64,000 nucleotides of DNA. Source: Lysobacteraceae bacterium P (GTDB lineage Bacteria; Pseudomonadota; Gammaproteobacteria; Xanthomonadales; Xanthomonadaceae). Each line of letters begins with the position of its first letter. The stretch's first letter is position 1. The stretch covers positions 434,001-498,000 of the forward strand of contig SCOX01000001.1 of the NCBI GenBank assembly GCA_005503055.1, read 5' to 3'. The translations under genes were made by a program, and so were the position numbers. Of the stretch, positions 8,364-17,238 are shown piece after piece. The notes below the pieces were generated by a model that saw only the letters and a list, made by a program, of their open reading frames with translations, was not told the origin of the DNA and did not search any database.

Positions 8364-9887
8364 ATGCTTCACCTGATCCCAGAACACGTGTCCCTGCCGC
8401 AGTTGCGCGAGATCGCTACCGCCTTCAGTCCCATCCGACTCGATCCGGCCAGCCTGCCCGCGGTACGCGCCTCGGTCCAGCTGGTGCAAACGATCGTGTC
8501 GGCGCAGCAGCCCGCTTACGGAATCAACACCGGGTTCGGCAAGCTCGCGAAGGTCCATATCCCCTTGGATCAGCTGGAGCAATTGCAGACGAACCTTGTG
8601 CGGTCGCACGCTGTCGGCATGGGCCCGTTGCTCGACGACGACTGCGTGCGACTGATCATGGCGCTCAAGATTACGTCGCTGGCACGCGGGTACTCCGGTG
8701 TTCGAGAGGAGACACTCGCGGCGCTGGTGGCCATGTACAACGCACAGATCTGGCCCTGCATTCCCTGCCAGGGTTCGGTAGGTGCCTCTGGCGACCTGGC
8801 TCCCCTCGCACACTTGACTCTCGCGCTCATGGGCGAAGGCCAAGTGCGTATCCACGGTGAGCTGCGATGTGCCGAAGATGCGCTGCGAGAGGCCGGCCTT
8901 GAACCCGTCCGCCTGGCTGCCAAGGAAGGGCTTGCGCTGCTCAACGGTACTCAGGTGTCGACTGGCATCGCATTGACGGCCCTGTTCGCAGCCGAACAAG
9001 TGTGCTCGGCAGCCGTACTGGCCGGGGCGCTAAGCGTCGACGCGGCCTGCGGTTCCGATGCGCCGTTCGATGCGCGGGTACACGCAGTGCGAGGCCAGCC
9101 CGGCCAGATCGCGTTGGCTACCGAGTATCGACGCCTGCTGCGCGATAGCGGCATCCGCGAATCGCACCGCCATAACGACACACGCGTCCAAGACCCGTAC
9201 AGCCTAAGGTGCCAACCCCAGGTCATGGGCGCCTGTTACGACCTGCTTACGCAGTCCGCCCGCACATTGCTGATCGAAGCCAATGCGGTTTCGGACAATC
9301 CGTTGCTGTTCTCCGACAGTGGTGACGTCATCTCCGGCGGCAACTTCCACGCCGAACCCGTGGCGTTCGCTGCCGACCAGATCGCCATCGCCACGGCCGA
9401 AATCGGAGCCCTCTCCGAGCGACGCATCGCGCTACTAATCGACGCCAGCTTGTCGGGCTTACCGGCGTTTCTGGTCCGGGAACCTGGCCTCAACTCGGGC
9501 TTCATGATCGCGCACGTGACTGCTGCGGCGTTGGCGAGCGAGAACAAGACGCTTGCACATCCGGCCAGTGTCGATTCCCTGCCCACCTCCGCCAATCAGG
9601 AGGACCACGTCAGCATGGCCACCTTCGGCGCGCGCAAGGCGCGTGACATCGCCGACAATGTTCGGCGCATCGTCGGCATCGAGCTGCTCGTTGCTTGTCA
9701 GGGTATCGATTTCCGGCGCCCGCTCACCTCCTCCACGGTTCTGGAGTCGGCGCACGCACGGATTCGCGAGCGGGTCGCTCATTACGACGAAGATCGTTAC
9801 CTTGCACCGGAGTTGCTGGCCGCCGAGGCGCTGATCGCCAGCGACGCTCTTAAGACGTACGTGGATCTGCCGCTCCACGCCGCGTGA
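8364..9887 (+). CDS. hutH: Histidine ammonia-lyase
   Basis: The 507-residue, full-length enzyme deaminates L-histidine to trans-urocanate and ammonia in the cytoplasm. The tripeptide that cyclises to the MIO electrophile is visible as Ala141-Ser142-Gly143 in [22 protein letters not shown] supplies the conserved Tyr near residue 52, and [11 protein letters not shown] carries the Ser-His pair typical of histidine rather than tyrosine or phenylalanine lyases. [18 protein letters not shown] is the usual later motif. Its stop overlaps the start of hutG (GTGA, 9884-9887). No urocanase or imidazolonepropionase gene lies in the window. Confidence 0.95.
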   Translation: MLHLIPEHVSLPQLREIATAFSPIRLDPASLPAVRASVQLVQTIVSAQQPAYGINTGFGKLAKVHIPLDQLEQLQTNLVRSHAVGMGPLLDDDCVRLIMALKITSLARGYSGVREETLAALVAMYNAQIWPCIPCQGSVGASGDLAPLAHLTLALMGEGQVRIHGELRCAEDALREAGLEPVRLAAKEGLALLNGTQVSTGIALTALFAAEQVCSAAVLAGALSVDAACGSDAPFDARVHAVRGQPGQIALATEYRRLLRDSGIRESHRHNDTRVQDPYSLRCQPQVMGACYDLLTQSARTLLIEANAVSDNPLLFSDSGDVISGGNFHAEPVAFAADQIAIATAEIGALSERRIALLIDASLSGLPAFLVREPGLNSGFMIAHVTAAALASENKTLAHPASVDSLPTSANQEDHVSMATFGARKARDIADNVRRIVGIELLVACQGIDFRRPLTSSTVLESAHARIRERVAHYDEDRYLAPELLAAEALIASDALKTYVDLPLHAA

Positions 9888-10816
9888 GCCATCTCTGGCA
9901 AGGCCGGATCGACCTGCCCCAACAGGCTGATACCCTGCGTTGGCACCAGGTAGTGCAGCCGTTGATCTCGACGTCTGCACCCGGCGTTGCCCTGCTCGGC
10001 TTTGCCAGCGATGAAGGAGTACGCCGTAATGGCGGGCGTACCGGGGCCGCGCAAGGCCCCGCCGCTCTCCGTGCGGTCCTCGCCAACTTGCCCGTCTGGC
10101 ATCGTGGACCGCTCTACGACACAGGCGATGTCGCCTGTGCATCGGGCGATCTCGAAGCGGCACAGTCCGAGTACGCAGTGCGGCTATCCGACCTTCTCGA
10201 GGCCGGTCACTTCCCGATGGGTCTCGGCGGCGGTCACGAGATCGCATATGCCAGCTACTTGGGCCTGATCACGCACCTGGGGCGCCGTGCGTGCCGCGTG
10301 GGCATGGTGAACTTCGACGCGCACTTTGACCTGCGCGCACAGGCCCTACCCAGTTCCGGCACGCCGTTTCTGCAGGCACTTGATCATTCCGCGGACCATG
10401 GCCATGACGTCCGCTACATCTGTCTGGGTGTCAGCGCCGCTGCCAATACGCAGCACCTGTTCAGCACCGCCGATCGCCGCGGCGTCCGCTACCTGCGCGA
10501 TGAAGAGTTGGCGCCTTGGGCACTGGAGGCAGCGCGCCACCGGCTGACTCTGTGGCTTACCGAGGTCGATGTCGTCTACCTGAGTCTGTGTCTCGACGTC
10601 TTGCCGCAGTCAGTGGCCCCCGGCGTCAGTGCGCCCAATGCGCGGGGAATCTGCATGGAAGTGCTGGAGGCATTAGTGGACGTGGTGCTGGCCACTGGAA
10701 AGACCTTGGTGGCCGACATAGCTGAGTTGTCGCCGCCACACGACCGCGATGCAGCCACCGCGCGGATTGCTGCACGCCTGTTGCACAGGATCGCGGGTGC
10801 GACGCATCACGGTTAA
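9884..10816 (+). CDS. hutG: Formimidoylglutamase (HutG, arginase/ureohydrolase family)
   Basis: The 310-residue protein has the ureohydrolase metal motifs GGGHE (His118) and NFDAHFDLR (Asp145, His147, Asp149). The last motif, usually SxDxD, reads [14 protein letters not shown], with Cys236 where the first Asp is expected and Asp238 kept. I am not certain how common this Cys is among HutG proteins. HutG normally hydrolyses N-formimino-L-glutamate to glutamate and formamide with two Mn ions, the last step of the short histidine pathway. The GTG start overlaps the hutH stop, so the genes are translationally coupled. Context with hutC and hutH makes HutG more likely than agmatinase or arginase. 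Confidence 0.88.
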   Translation: MSHLWQGRIDLPQQADTLRWHQVVQPLISTSAPGVALLGFASDEGVRRNGGRTGAAQGPAALRAVLANLPVWHRGPLYDTGDVACASGDLEAAQSEYAVRLSDLLEAGHFPMGLGGGHEIAYASYLGLITHLGRRACRVGMVNFDAHFDLRAQALPSSGTPFLQALDHSADHGHDVRYICLGVSAAANTQHLFSTADRRGVRYLRDEELAPWALEAARHRLTLWLTEVDVVYLSLCLDVLPQSVAPGVSAPNARGICMEVLEALVDVVLATGKTLVADIAELSPPHDRDAATARIAARLLHRIAGATHHG

Positions 10817-10827
10817 TCGCAGAGTCT

Positions 10828-10865
10828 GGACTTAGGTCATAACTTCACGCGGTGAAGGTAAGTCC
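10828..10865. other. Two-stem hairpin downstream of hutG
   Basis: GGACTTA (10828-10834) pairs with TAAGTCC (10859-10865), and inside this CTTCAC (10843-10848) pairs with GTGAAG (10852-10857) around a 3-base loop. It begins 12 bases after the hutG stop. There is no T-tract, so it may be a weak terminator, an mRNA-stabilising element or a leader structure for the methyltransferase gene. Confidence 0.5.
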
Positions 10866-10952
10866 GTGTCCGTGTCTGGTGGATACGTGCGTTCGAAAAC
10901 GTGTTGGTTCCGAAGCCAGCGACGATCGATCACATCCCCCGCGAGTCCCGTT

Positions 10953-11936
10953 ATGCCTCCTTACCCACGCTTTCCAGTGCGCCCGTTGTTGGCGAGTATC
11001 ACGCGTGTCGCGCGACCCATCTGGAACAGACTGCCTGCACGTATCGTGAGTACGCGGCCGGTGCAGATGTTTGGTCGCTTCATGCACCAGCATCATGTTC
11101 GCTACCAGGATCGGCATCAAAGCCACGTCACCCGTTTCCTGCGCAACCTGCCCCAACTGAATGTGATCTGTGTGCTGCTCAATGACGGCGCAACCGAGGC
11201 ACTGTCCATCGCGTCGGTGGGCTGCAGTACGGGGGCCGAGCTCTATTCGGCGATCTGGCTGTTGCAGGCGCGCATCAACGCGCGCGGGATTCGTGGGATG
11301 GGGATCGACATTTCCACGTGGGCCATCGCCGCGGCGTGCGAAGCGCGCTACCCGCACGGGACGGCGCGTAGCGATACGGACATGCCCGCGGAAGTCTCTG
11401 GACTCACGGACGCCCAGCAGAGCGGACTGTTCGATGAGGATGGTGAGTACTTGCGCGTGCACGAGCGGATCAGGGATGCGTGTACCTGGACGGTGGGCGA
11501 TGTCAGAGATCCAGCGACGGTCGAGGCGCTCGGACAGCACGACGTCGTCATGGCCAACAACTTTTTGGGGCCAATGTCCGACAATGAAGCCATCGCTTGT
11601 CTGCAGGGCCTTATGCCTATGGTCAAGCCGGGGCGCTACCTGGTTGTCGAAGGCATAGACCTGGACGTCAAGTCGCGCGTGCTCGGCCCGGCCGGCTGGC
11701 GTCCAGTCACCGAGGATCTCGAGCAGGTCTACTTCGCTGACTACTGGAAGCGCGGCTGGCCGTGGATTCGCTGGGCGCATGAGCCGATTGATCGCCGCCG
11801 GATGGATTGGCGCGTGCGTTACTCGACCATCTTTCAAGCGCCCGGTGGCACCGCCGCTTCCGTCGAGAACGTCGCAACTACTGTTGCTTCAATACCGCTT
11901 TCATCTGCTCGATCTCCTGCCGCTGCGAAGCAATGA
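10953..11936 (+). CDS. CheR-like SAM-dependent methyltransferase
   Basis: From the ATG at 10953 the protein has 327 residues. ASVGCSTGAELYSAIWLL is the SAM-binding motif I of CheR-type methyltransferases, followed by an acidic motif II in IRGMGIDISTWAIAAACEARYPHG and a post-motif VMANNFLGPMSD. CheR methylates chemoreceptor glutamates, but the usual N-terminal CheR helical domain is not evident and no chemotaxis gene is nearby. It could be a dedicated methyltransferase of unknown substrate. It follows the hut genes on the same strand after a hairpin. Its last 59 bases overlap the 3' end of the convergent DUF305 gene. The start is uncertain, as there is no strong ribosome site. Confidence 0.65.
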   Translation: MPPYPRFPVRPLLASITRVARPIWNRLPARIVSTRPVQMFGRFMHQHHVRYQDRHQSHVTRFLRNLPQLNVICVLLNDGATEALSIASVGCSTGAELYSAIWLLQARINARGIRGMGIDISTWAIAAACEARYPHGTARSDTDMPAEVSGLTDAQQSGLFDEDGEYLRVHERIRDACTWTVGDVRDPATVEALGQHDVVMANNFLGPMSDNEAIACLQGLMPMVKPGRYLVVEGIDLDVKSRVLGPAGWRPVTEDLEQVYFADYWKRGWPWIRWAHEPIDRRRMDWRVRYSTIFQAPGGTAASVENVATTVASIPLSSARSPAAAKQ

Positions 11937-12348
11937 TGTCTGTACACAGTTGCTGCAGTTGCGGGTCTCGCACGCGATTGTTCTCGCACATCAGGATGGC
12001 GCCGGCATGATGCGGGATCATCGACCTCGCAAACTGCTCGTCGCCCACTCCCCATTGCTGGCGGATGCCGAACCAGCACAACGCCATGAAGGCGACAGCC
12101 GCGGCTGCCAGCACGATGTTCCGGCGGCGGTTTGGATACATGTTGGCCATCAGGATCAGCTCGATGAGCAGCATGGGCGCAGCCATCAAACCGGCCATGT
12201 AGAACTGGTTGACGTTGGCGAAGACATTGCTCCATTGATCCACCATCGCGTACATCAAGCCGTACATCGCAAGAAACGATAGGACAACCATTCCCATCAG
12301 GCGGCCGTAGTGGCCTTTACCATGGCCAGACTGGGTGTGCGTTTCCAT
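11878..12348 (-). CDS. Membrane-anchored DUF305 protein of the copper island
   Basis: This 156-residue protein has a His-rich N-terminus (HTQSGHGKGHYG), three membrane helices (about 16-100) and a C-terminal periplasmic segment with QFARSMIPHHAGAILMCEN, the IPHH(x)GAI signature of DUF305. DUF305 proteins are ferritin-like small helical proteins common in copper and metal resistance clusters. The start at 12348 is set by an AAGGAG ribosome site nine bases upstream; the frame is open further upstream with unlikely sequence. It is the last gene of the minus-strand copper island and is separated from the EF-hand gene by a strong hairpin. It probably binds copper in the periplasm. Confidence 0.8.
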   Translation of the reverse strand: METHTQSGHGKGHYGRLMGMVVLSFLAMYGLMYAMVDQWSNVFANVNQFYMAGLMAAPMLLIELILMANMYPNRRRNIVLAAAAVAFMALCWFGIRQQWGVGDEQFARSMIPHHAGAILMCENNRVRDPQLQQLCTDIIASQRQEIEQMKAVLKQQ

Positions 12349-12375
12349 GGGACGTCTCCTTCGAGGTTGGGGAAC

Positions 12376-12409
12376 GGTGAGAGGGCGCGGCCAAGGGCGC
12401 CCTCTCACC
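12376..12409 (-). terminator. Perfect 13-bp terminator-like hairpin
   Basis: GGTGAGAGGGCGC (12376-12388) pairs perfectly with GCGCCCTCTCACC (12397-12409) around an 8-base loop, between the EF-hand gene and the DUF305 gene. There is no long T-tract after it, so it may attenuate rather than stop transcription. Confidence 0.65.
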
Positions 12410-12419
12410 GATGTTCAAC

Positions 12420-12695
12420 TTACATGTCGCGGCCGGCCGCGAATTCCGCGGCACTGAGGCGGCCATCGCGGTTCGAGTCGAGCATGCCGAAGTGCGGACC
12501 CAGGCGGTGCTTGGCCAGTTCCTTTGAGGTCAGCGCCCCGTCCCTGTTGACGTCCAAGGTTGCGAAGTCATCGCCGGCCGGGTGGTGGGTTGCATGATCG
12601 CCGTGCCCCTGATGCTCGCCATGATCGGGCGTCGCCGCCATTGCGGCGCCCGAAACCAGTAGCGTGCAAAGGGACAGGATGGTGAATTGCTTCAT
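12420..12695 (-). CDS. Small secreted EF-hand protein
   Basis: This 91-residue protein has a signal peptide (about 1-20, ending GAAMAA) and a His-rich linker (DHGEHQGHGDHATHH). Two calcium-type EF-hand loops follow, DVNRDGALTSKE and DSNRDGRLSAAE, each with Asp/Asn at positions 1, 3 and 5 and Glu at 12. EF-hands bind calcium, while the His-rich part could bind copper or zinc, so a periplasmic metal buffer is plausible. A GGAGAT ribosome site lies before the ATG at 12695. It follows the copper ATPase gene on the same strand after 30 bases. Confidence 0.85.
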   Translation of the reverse strand: MKQFTILSLCTLLVSGAAMAATPDHGEHQGHGDHATHHPAGDDFATLDVNRDGALTSKELAKHRLGPHFGMLDSNRDGRLSAAEFAAGRDM

Positions 12696-12725
12696 GGTAG
12701 ATCTCCGTACTGTTGAGCCTCGAAG

Positions 12726-15095
12726 TCATCCTGCATGCACGGGCTCATCGTGCAGACTGGCGGTGGTGGAATCGGTCAGGGGTGTCCGTGCCAGCCGCAG
12801 GGCATTGGTGACGACAGACACCGAGCTCAGGCTCATCGCCAGAGCGGCGATCATCGGGCTCAATAAGACGCCGAAAACGGGGTAAAACACACCGGCGGCG
12901 ATGGGAACACCCACGGCGTTGTAGACCAACGCGAACATCAGGTTCTGTCGCATGTTTGCCACCGTCGCTTGCGAAATGGCGCGGGCCTGCACGATACGAC
13001 GCAGGTCGCCCTTTACGAGCGTCACCTGCGCACTCGACATCGCTACGTCAGTCCCGGTGCCCATCGCGATGCCGACATCGGCGGCGGCCAGTGCAGGGGC
13101 ATCGTTGATGCCATCGCCGGCCATCGCTACATGCCGACCCTGTGCGCGTAGCGCATGAACAAGCTGGACCTTGTCGCGCGGACGCACCCCGCCGCGGACA
13201 TCCTCGATTCCCAGCGCTCGGCCAACCGCTGCGGCTGTTTCTTGGGCGTCACCGGACGCCATGACGATCCGGATGCCGCCAGCGCGCAGCGCGTTCAGCG
13301 CCGGTCTCGAGGTGGCTTTGATCGGATCCGCCACCGCGAGAGCCGCGGCCAAACGTCCATCAACCGCGGCGTACATCACGCCCGCCCCATCCGCCCGCAA
13401 GCGGTCCGCTTCCTCCGCGAGCGCACTTGGATCTGCGCCTTCAGCGCGCATCAGATCGCCATTGCCCAAGGCGACCCGGCGCCCGTCGATCAAACCACGC
13501 ACGCCCTGCCCGGTGAGCGACTCGAAATCGCCCGCCTTGTGCAACTCCAAACCTCGCCGCCTCGCCTCCGCGACGATGGCCTCCGCTAACGGATGCTCGC
13601 TGCCCTGTTCGAGGCTGGCGGCGAGGCGCAGGACTTCATTGGCGTCGTGCTCGTTCGTGATCAGAATCTCTCTGAACGCGGGACGCCCCTCGGTCAGCGT
13701 GCCGGTCTTGTCGACGACAAGGGTGTCCACCGTGCGTAAGCGCTCAATTGCCTCGGCATCACGGAACAACACGCCGACCTGGGCCGCGCGGCCCGTTGCC
13801 ACCATGATCGACATCGGGGTGGCCAGGCCGAGCGCACACGGGCAGGCAATGATCAGTACCGACACAGCATTGAGCACTGCAAAGGTCCACGACGGCGCAG
13901 GACCCCACAGGCCCCAGGCCACCAACGTCGCCACCGCCGCGACGATTACGGCCAGGACGAACCAGTACGCAACGCGGTCGGCCATGCGCTGCATCGGCGC
14001 TCGGGAGCGCTGCGCCTGTACGACCAACTGCACGATCTGTGCAAGTACGGTGCTCGAGCCCACCTGCTCGGCCTGCATAATCAGGCTGCCGGTTCCGTTG
14101 AGGGTGGCGCCGATCAACGAGGCGCCGACGGACTTCTCCACGGGAATGGGCTCGCCGGTCAACATCGACTCGTCAACGCTGGAGCGACCTTCAACCACCT
14201 TGCCATCCACCGGCACCTTCTCACCGGGGCGGACTCGGAGTCGGTCACCGACGAGCACGTTTGCCAAAGGCACATCCTCTTCCGAGCCATCGGCGGCAAT
14301 GCGACGTGCGGTTTTCGGCGCGAGGCCCAGCAACGCCTTGATCGCGGCCGAGGTTCTGGAACGTGCGCGCAGTTCCAGAACCTGGCCTAGCAAGGTCAGC
14401 GATACGATCACGGCCGCCGCCTCGAAGTACACACCAACACGCCCGTGCTCGCGGAACGAGTCAGGGAAAACCTCCGGTATCACGGTGGCGACGACGCTAT
14501 AGAGGTAGGCCGCTCCAACGCCGATGCCAATCAAGGTCCACATGTTGGGGCTTCGATTGCGCAGCGATTGCGCGCAACGCACGAAGAATGGCCAGCCTGC
14601 CCAAAGCACCACCGGTGTACTGAGTATCAGTTCGAGCCAAGTACGTGTCCCCACCTCCAATAGATTGACGTAATGCCCAAACATGGCCAGGGCCAGCACC
14701 ACCAAGGTCAGCGGTAAGGTCCACCAGAATCGGCGCGAGAAGTCGTGCAACTCGGGACTGCCTTCGTCGTCTTCACTGGGCAATTCCGGCTCCAACGCCA
14801 TACCGCAAATGGGGCACGCCCCGGGATGATCCTGGCGGATCTGCGGGTGCATCGGACAGGTGTAAATGGTTCCCGCAGGCGCGGGCAAAGGTTCCGGGGC
14901 ATGGGCGGCATACCGGCTCGGATCGGCAGCGAACCGCTCTTGGCAGCGCTCCGAGCAGAACCGGTAGGTCTCACCGCCGTGAGTGATGTTGTGCGGCGAG
15001 TCCGTACTCACTTGCATACCGCAAACCGGATCACGCACGGTGTCTGCAACCGCAGCCCCTCCACCAAGCAGGTCGCCATGTTGGTGCATCATCAA
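12726..15095 (-). CDS. copA: Copper-exporting P1B-type ATPase with YHS and heavy-metal-binding N-terminal domains
   Basis: The 789-residue protein starts with a YHS-type domain ([20 protein letters not shown], about residues 22-62). A second metal-binding domain at about 78-101 reads YTCPMHPQI then CPICGMAL, replacing the usual CxxC HMA domain. Eight membrane helices carry the ion motif Cys418-Pro-Cys420 ([13 protein letters not shown]). The actuator TGE (MLTGEPIPV), the phosphorylated Asp462 (DKTGT), GDGINDAP and the late YN (VYNAVGVP) and MSxSS (MSLSSVSVV) motifs are all present. These define a Cu(I) pump that moves copper from cytoplasm to periplasm. The start overlaps the stop of the MerR gene by 4 bases. 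SilP/CopA-type plasmid pumps have similar N-termini, so silver is an alternative. Confidence 0.92.
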   Translation of the reverse strand: MMMHQHGDLLGGGAAVADTVRDPVCGMQVSTDSPHNITHGGETYRFCSERCQERFAADPSRYAAHAPEPLPAPAGTIYTCPMHPQIRQDHPGACPICGMALEPELPSEDDEGSPELHDFSRRFWWTLPLTLVVLALAMFGHYVNLLEVGTRTWLELILSTPVVLWAGWPFFVRCAQSLRNRSPNMWTLIGIGVGAAYLYSVVATVIPEVFPDSFREHGRVGVYFEAAAVIVSLTLLGQVLELRARSRTSAAIKALLGLAPKTARRIAADGSEEDVPLANVLVGDRLRVRPGEKVPVDGKVVEGRSSVDESMLTGEPIPVEKSVGASLIGATLNGTGSLIMQAEQVGSSTVLAQIVQLVVQAQRSRAPMQRMADRVAYWFVLAVIVAAVATLVAWGLWGPAPSWTFAVLNAVSVLIIACPCALGLATPMSIMVATGRAAQVGVLFRDAEAIERLRTVDTLVVDKTGTLTEGRPAFREILITNEHDANEVLRLAASLEQGSEHPLAEAIVAEARRRGLELHKAGDFESLTGQGVRGLIDGRRVALGNGDLMRAEGADPSALAEEADRLRADGAGVMYAAVDGRLAAALAVADPIKATSRPALNALRAGGIRIVMASGDAQETAAAVGRALGIEDVRGGVRPRDKVQLVHALRAQGRHVAMAGDGINDAPALAAADVGIAMGTGTDVAMSSAQVTLVKGDLRRIVQARAISQATVANMRQNLMFALVYNAVGVPIAAGVFYPVFGVLLSPMIAALAMSLSSVSVVTNALRLARTPLTDSTTASLHDEPVHAG

Positions 15096-15493
15096 AGTTC
15101 ATCCTCCCCGGACAGGGCCGCCAGGATCGGGCACTGCTCGAGCGCGCCATGGCCCGGGCATGCCGTGACCAACGCCTCCAGGCCCTGGCGAATTCGGCTC
15201 AGTTCGGCAAGCTTGAGGTCAACGGCTGCGAGCTTCTCCTTTGCCGCTGCCCTCATTGGCCCCATGTCGTCTCCGCGCTGGGCGGAAAAGCTCAGCAACT
15301 CGCGAACTTCCGGCAAGGTGAATCCCAATGCCTTGGCACGGCGCACGAAACGAAGGCGGCGCACGTCATCATCATCGTAAACGCGATAGCCCGACTTGAG
15401 CCGTGCCGCCTTGGGCAGCAACCCTTCCCGCTCGTAATAGCGCACGGTGTCAATATTGACCCCGGAACGCTGAGCCAGCTCACCGATCTTCAT
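15092..15493 (-). CDS. MerR-family metal-responsive regulator (CueR-like)
   Basis: This 133-residue protein has a MerR winged helix ([42 protein letters not shown]), a dimerisation helix and a metal loop Cys112-x8-Cys121 ([12 protein letters not shown]). CueR uses two Cys with a similar loop for Cu(I). The residue that is Ser77 in CueR and Cys79 in ZntR appears to be Ala here, so the metal is not certain, although the coupled copper ATPase argues for Cu(I)/Ag(I). Its stop overlaps the ATPase start (ATGA). It probably twists the promoter at 15537-15558 to activate its own operon. Confidence 0.85.
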   Translation of the reverse strand: MKIGELAQRSGVNIDTVRYYEREGLLPKAARLKSGYRVYDDDDVRRLRFVRRAKALGFTLPEVRELLSFSAQRGDDMGPMRAAAKEKLAAVDLKLAELSRIRQGLEALVTACPGHGALEQCPILAALSGEDEL

Positions 15494-15536
15494 CGCGTGA
15501 ACTCCGCAGTTTTAGTGTCCTTGCGCAGTCTCGCAC

Positions 15537-15558
15537 CTGGACCATAGTCCAGAGTCAA
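15537..15558 (-). promoter_or_regulatory. MerR-type operator-promoter of the merR-copA operon
   Basis: The dyad CTGGACCATAGTCCAG (15537-15552) directly follows a minus-strand -35 element TTGACT (15558-15553). A dyad immediately after the -35 is the usual layout of MerR-family targets, which have a long spacer. No good -10 hexamer is visible at 19-20 bases. It lies 44 bases upstream of the merR start. Confidence 0.6.
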
Positions 15559-15772
15559 GCGTTCAGACGTTGGCTGACGCTGGACAGGGCCTTTGCCATA
15601 TAGCGACGGGGCCATGGAAGTGGGCCGCATCATGGCACAAAGCCATGAGACGTCCGTGTCGATGCCATGTGATACCGAGAAGACGAAAAGCAAAAGGAAA
15701 TCACTGTGCTGGCTCCTTGCATGAAGTGACGTAATTGGCCCACGGATCCTCCCGCGGGGAACCTTGTCCGAC

Positions 15773-16129
15773 CTAGTGCTTAGCCATCACCGTGCAACTG
15801 TCCGCGCAACGTTGGCAGAACTCGGCACACCGCTTCATCTCTGCGTCGCCGGTCATTTCCTCGCAGGCCGTGGCGCATTGGCGGCAGACTTCGGCGCATG
15901 CACCGCAAATGACGTTGTGCACCGCCGCGCCACGTAACATCGCGTCAGCGCTGGTTGCGCAGATGTCCTCGCAAGTCGATAGCAACGCGATGTGATGCGA
16001 ATCGGCATGTTTACCTCCCTTCGCGAGACAGTAGCTGATGGTCTCCAGGCAGACCGCGTGGCATCGCAGACAGTGGTCGATGCACTCATTCATGCCTTGC
16101 GGTCGATGGGCCACGGATTGGCGAGTCAT
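15773..16129 (-). CDS. Cys-rich four-helix-bundle copper-storage protein (Csp/DUF326-like)
   Basis: The 118-residue protein has 16 cysteines, many in CxxxC and CxxC spacing on predicted helices (CIDHCLRCHAVC, CGACAEVCRQCATAC, CAEFCQRCADSC). This is the pattern of bacterial Csp proteins, where Cys side chains lining a four-helix bundle store many Cu(I) ions. There is no signal peptide, so it resembles the cytosolic Csp3 type rather than exported Csp1. The ribosome site GGAAGGAG precedes the ATG at 16129. It would buffer cytosolic Cu(I) beside the exporter. A 279-base gap separates it from merR, with nothing recognisable beyond the merR promoter. Confidence 0.88.
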   Translation of the reverse strand: MTRQSVAHRPQGMNECIDHCLRCHAVCLETISYCLAKGGKHADSHHIALLSTCEDICATSADAMLRGAAVHNVICGACAEVCRQCATACEEMTGDAEMKRCAEFCQRCADSCTVMAKH

Positions 16130-16188
16130 GTGGTTACTCCTTCCTTTTGCGACGGAAATGAGAGATTGCGCGTCCGCATCGCCGCTCC

Positions 16189-16716
16189 TCAGTGCTGGGC
16201 GAAAGCGCTCGTCGAACCGTCACGTTCGATCAGCTCTACGATGTATGGCTGCGAACGCCCGTCCGGCACCTCCATGCCGGGCGAGCCCAGCGGCATGCCA
16301 GGCAACGCGAGCCCCTTGGCGTTGGGCGCCTGCGCGAGCAACTGCTTGATGTCATCCGCCGGGACGTGTCCTTCGATGACGTAATCGCCAACCACGGCGG
16401 TGTGACACGAACCCTTGCCGTATGGCACGCCAAGTCGCTCTTTAAGTGGGTACAGGTTGTCCGCGTGATGGACTTCAACGGCAAACCCCGCCTTCCGTAG
16501 GTGCTCCACCCATACAGTGCAGCAGCCGCAGCTCGGGCTCTTGTGTACTTGCATGACCGGCAGCCCGGCGGATCCGCCGGCCAATGCCTGCGCCGTCGGT
16601 GCGATCACTGCTACCTCAGCACCTTCCTGCAGCGGGGTCGGTGCGGGGACGCAGCCGCCGAGTGCCATGCTGCTGCCCACGAGCAGCCCCAGCACGATGC
16701 AACGCAATCTGAGCAT
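16189..16716 (-). CDS. DUF411 copper-cluster lipoprotein
   Basis: This 175-residue protein has a lipoprotein signal ending MALGGC (lipidated Cys22), then a DUF411 domain. The metal-type motif is HKSPSCGCCTVWVEHLRKAG (Cys63, Cys65, Cys66), followed by LGVPYGKGSCHTAVVGDYVIEGHVP. DUF411 proteins are common in copper and heavy-metal clusters and are thought to bind metal in the periplasm through the CGCC motif. The ATG at 16716 has a GAGGAG ribosome site, which places the start here rather than at a longer frame. A membrane-tethered periplasmic copper-binding role is likely. Confidence 0.85.
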   Translation of the reverse strand: MLRLRCIVLGLLVGSSMALGGCVPAPTPLQEGAEVAVIAPTAQALAGGSAGLPVMQVHKSPSCGCCTVWVEHLRKAGFAVEVHHADNLYPLKERLGVPYGKGSCHTAVVGDYVIEGHVPADDIKQLLAQAPNAKGLALPGMPLGSPGMEVPDGRSQPYIVELIERDGSTSAFAQH

Positions 16717-16727
16717 CGCGATTCTCC

Positions 16728-17219
16728 TCACTGCTTCGGTCGCGAGGACCAGTGGATGTGGACGATTCGCCAACCGTACGCATTGCGTCGAAGCACCATC
16801 GTTTCGCTACTCATCAGGGTGATCGGCTTGCCGTTCTTGCTCGCATGCAGTTCGCTTTCGGTCGCAACCCAAGCGAAGTCGCCTGCGGCATGGGCGGTAC
16901 GCTGCTTTACCTGCACATGGGCGCTCTTGAGGAATGCGGCGTCGCGGGTGGCGTGCCCACTCAGATAATGGGCACGTGAGCGTTCGGCTCCGCCACTTTC
17001 CAGAATCAGCACATCGTCGGCCAGCAGCTCAGCGACCTGCTTCAAGTCGCCGCCTTGCAAGGCGGTCGAGAACTTCGTTACAGCCTCGACCGCCGGTCGA
17101 GCGGCCGGTGCGATCGAAGTGCGGGCGGGGATTGCCGTCGCGTCGTCGTGGGCAATCGCGGCGAGTGGCAGCACGAGCAGCAGCGCCAGGGAAACGGGCA
17201 GTAGTGATTGGACGGTCAT
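16728..17219 (-). CDS. Secreted NTF2/SnoaL-like (DUF4440-type) protein
   Basis: This 163-residue protein has a signal peptide (VSLALLLVLPLAAIAHDD) and a compact domain with FSTALQGGDLKQVAELLADDVLILESGG and a C-terminal GWRIVHIHWSS, the usual SnoaL/DUF4440 cone fold pattern. The conserved late tryptophans and alternating strands fit the family. Such domains bind small molecules or have enzyme activity; no catalytic role can be assigned. The ATG at 17219 begins the signal peptide. It lies 11 bases before the DUF411 gene and 19 bases after the cytochrome gene. Homologues occur in other copper clusters, so it is probably part of this operon. Confidence 0.75.
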   Translation of the reverse strand: MTVQSLLPVSLALLLVLPLAAIAHDDATAIPARTSIAPAARPAVEAVTKFSTALQGGDLKQVAELLADDVLILESGGAERSRAHYLSGHATRDAAFLKSAHVQVKQRTAHAAGDFAWVATESELHASKNGKPITLMSSETMVLRRNAYGWRIVHIHWSSRPKQ

Positions 17220-17238
17220 AGTTTCTGATATGTGTGTG

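Noticed and set aside
15490-15693. A 67-codon minus-strand frame upstream of merR
   Set aside because: It overlaps the merR promoter dyad, has no ribosome site and ordinary shadow composition.
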